The translations under genes and the position numbers were made by a program. From Gorillibacterium sp. (GTDB lineage: Bacteria; Bacillota; Bacilli; Paenibacillales; NBRC-103111): DNA of 6,049 nucleotides. The notes under the pieces were generated by a model. It searched no databases. It was not told the DNA's origin and saw nothing but the letters and a program-made list of their open reading frames with translations. Below, one piece after another: positions 5,432 to 6,049 of the stretch. The first letter of the stretch is position 1, and every line of letters begins with the position of its first letter. The DNA lies in the NCBI GenBank assembly GCA_014380705.1, contig JACMJI010000093.1, forward strand, positions 1 to 6,049, in the 5' to 3' direction.

Positions 5432-6049
5432 CTAAAACACAAATCTAAGAATGAACAGAACCGAGTAGAAGAAGAGACAGAAGCTCAAGATGAAATCTAA
5501 GATCCAGCGGTTCTCTAATGGTATTTTTTTAGCGAGAAGTGCGATCAGCAGGTAAAGCGTAAACATGCCGCTGATATATCTTGGTCCACTAAGGAGTCCT
5601 GTGGGGGAGAAGGAGATCAGAATATAGAGAAGCGAGAAGGCCGCATAGGACAGGCGAATTCTACCAGCGAAGAAGATGAGCATAGCTAAAGCAAAGAAAA
5701 ACAAGAGGATACCTGGAATCCAGATGCCATAGGCATAATGAACATAGGCTCGGAAGGCTTTAGCGGCGTGGATCGATAATAGGTCTGCAAAAAAACCGAA
5801 CTTCTGTTTCCAATGCTCTTTCTGGTAGACAAGGAACTGAAGCCAGTTTCCTGTGACCAGCTTATTGATCAGCAGGTAGATCCCCATCCCAAGCGGCGGC
5901 AAGCCCAGTGCAAGAATACTTTGACCAAGCCCCTTAAGAAATATTCGGTAATTTTTACTCTTAAAATGGCGGATAAGGTCTTGCTCGTACAGCAATTCAA
6001 GAAAGATAGGAAGCACAAGCAGCAAACCGTGGTTCCTCGTCAAGGTTGC
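5432..6049 (-). CDS. Partial multi-pass membrane protein, PIG-V-like (GT-C) mannosyltransferase, C-terminal part
   Basis: Only the C-terminal 205 residues are in the window. The frame stays open to the right edge, reading ATLTRNHG at the start, so the true start lies outside and an apparent TTG start at 6043 is not credible. Hydrophobic segments lie near visible residues 8-20, 43-63, 106-128, 132-152, 159-173 and 184-204. The TLTRNHG stretch followed by a hydrophobic run, and TGNWLQFLVYQKEHW after the next membrane segment, resemble conserved loops of PIG-V family glycosyltransferases. These use lipid-linked sugars and act outside the membrane. The resemblance is from memory of the family and is moderate. 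The catalytic N-terminal region with its expected acidic motif is not visible, so activity cannot be judged. The gene is convergent with the ABC operon and ends at TAG (5432-5434). Confidence 0.75.
   Translation of the reverse strand, partial: ATLTRNHGLLLVLPIFLELLYEQDLIRHFKSKNYRIFLKGLGQSILALGLPPLGMGIYLLINKLVTGNWLQFLVYQKEHWKQKFGFFADLLSIHAAKAFRAYVHYAYGIWIPGILLFFFALAMLIFFAGRIRLSYAAFSLLYILISFSPTGLLSGPRYISGMFTLYLLIALLAKKIPLENRWILDFILSFCLFFYSVLFILRFVF

Noticed and set aside
1..6049. CRISPR array, insertion sequence or toxin-antitoxin pair
   Set aside because: Repeats are few, unevenly spaced and palindromic, with no spacers. No transposase, integrase or small paired genes with recognisable features are present.

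Overview
The window looks like a chromosomal segment from a low-to-mid GC Gram-positive bacterium of the Bacillales. Paenibacillus is my best guess, but no rRNA or marker gene is present to confirm it. The grounds are strong AGGAGG-type ribosome binding sites, a lipoprotein with a Gram-positive-style lipobox, a gene set typical of Bacillaceae/Paenibacillaceae, and long intergenic regions filled with small palindromic repeats. The protein-coding content is ordinary; the unusual material lies between the genes.

Layout. Positions 1-290 hold one copy of a long-hairpin repeat, a cluster of GC-rich short palindromes and an AT-rich promoter-like stretch. Positions 296-1813 (+) encode a complete M32 (Taq-type) metallocarboxypeptidase, followed by a clear intrinsic terminator (1841-1867). 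Positions 1884-1936 hold a second small repeat (family 2, copy A). After a plausible sigma-A promoter, an ABC importer operon follows on the + strand: substrate-binding lipoprotein (2036-3034), ATPase (3086-3874) and permease (3871-4698). The last two overlap by ATGA. Positions 4699-5431 are a 733-bp convergent intergenic region with no credible gene. It is packed with repeats: an inverted-repeat-bounded block (4781-4966), a hairpin (4975-5018), family 2 copy B (5095-5146), the second long-hairpin element (5183-5345) and family 2 copy C fused to its end (5344-5379). From 5432 to the window edge, on the - strand, is the C-terminal part of a multi-pass membrane protein resembling PIG-V-type (GT-C fold) mannosyltransferases.

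How the genes work together. The three ABC genes form one importer of the nitrate/sulfonate/NMT1-THI5 superfamily: lipoprotein receptor outside, permease in the membrane, ATPase inside. The substrate cannot be fixed from sequence, and I see no riboswitch in the leader. The carboxypeptidase is separated from this operon by a terminator and is probably an independent cytosolic peptide-degrading enzyme. The membrane protein at the right end is convergent and unrelated.

Main observation. The two long-hairpin elements are about 95% identical over their shared core, lie in the same orientation 5.2 kb apart, and bracket the carboxypeptidase and ABC genes. They differ at one terminal-stem base pair by a matched double change (C18-G147 versus T5193-A5344), so pairing is retained. 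This suggests a structure-maintained intergenic element, perhaps MITE-like or an RNA element, that I cannot name.
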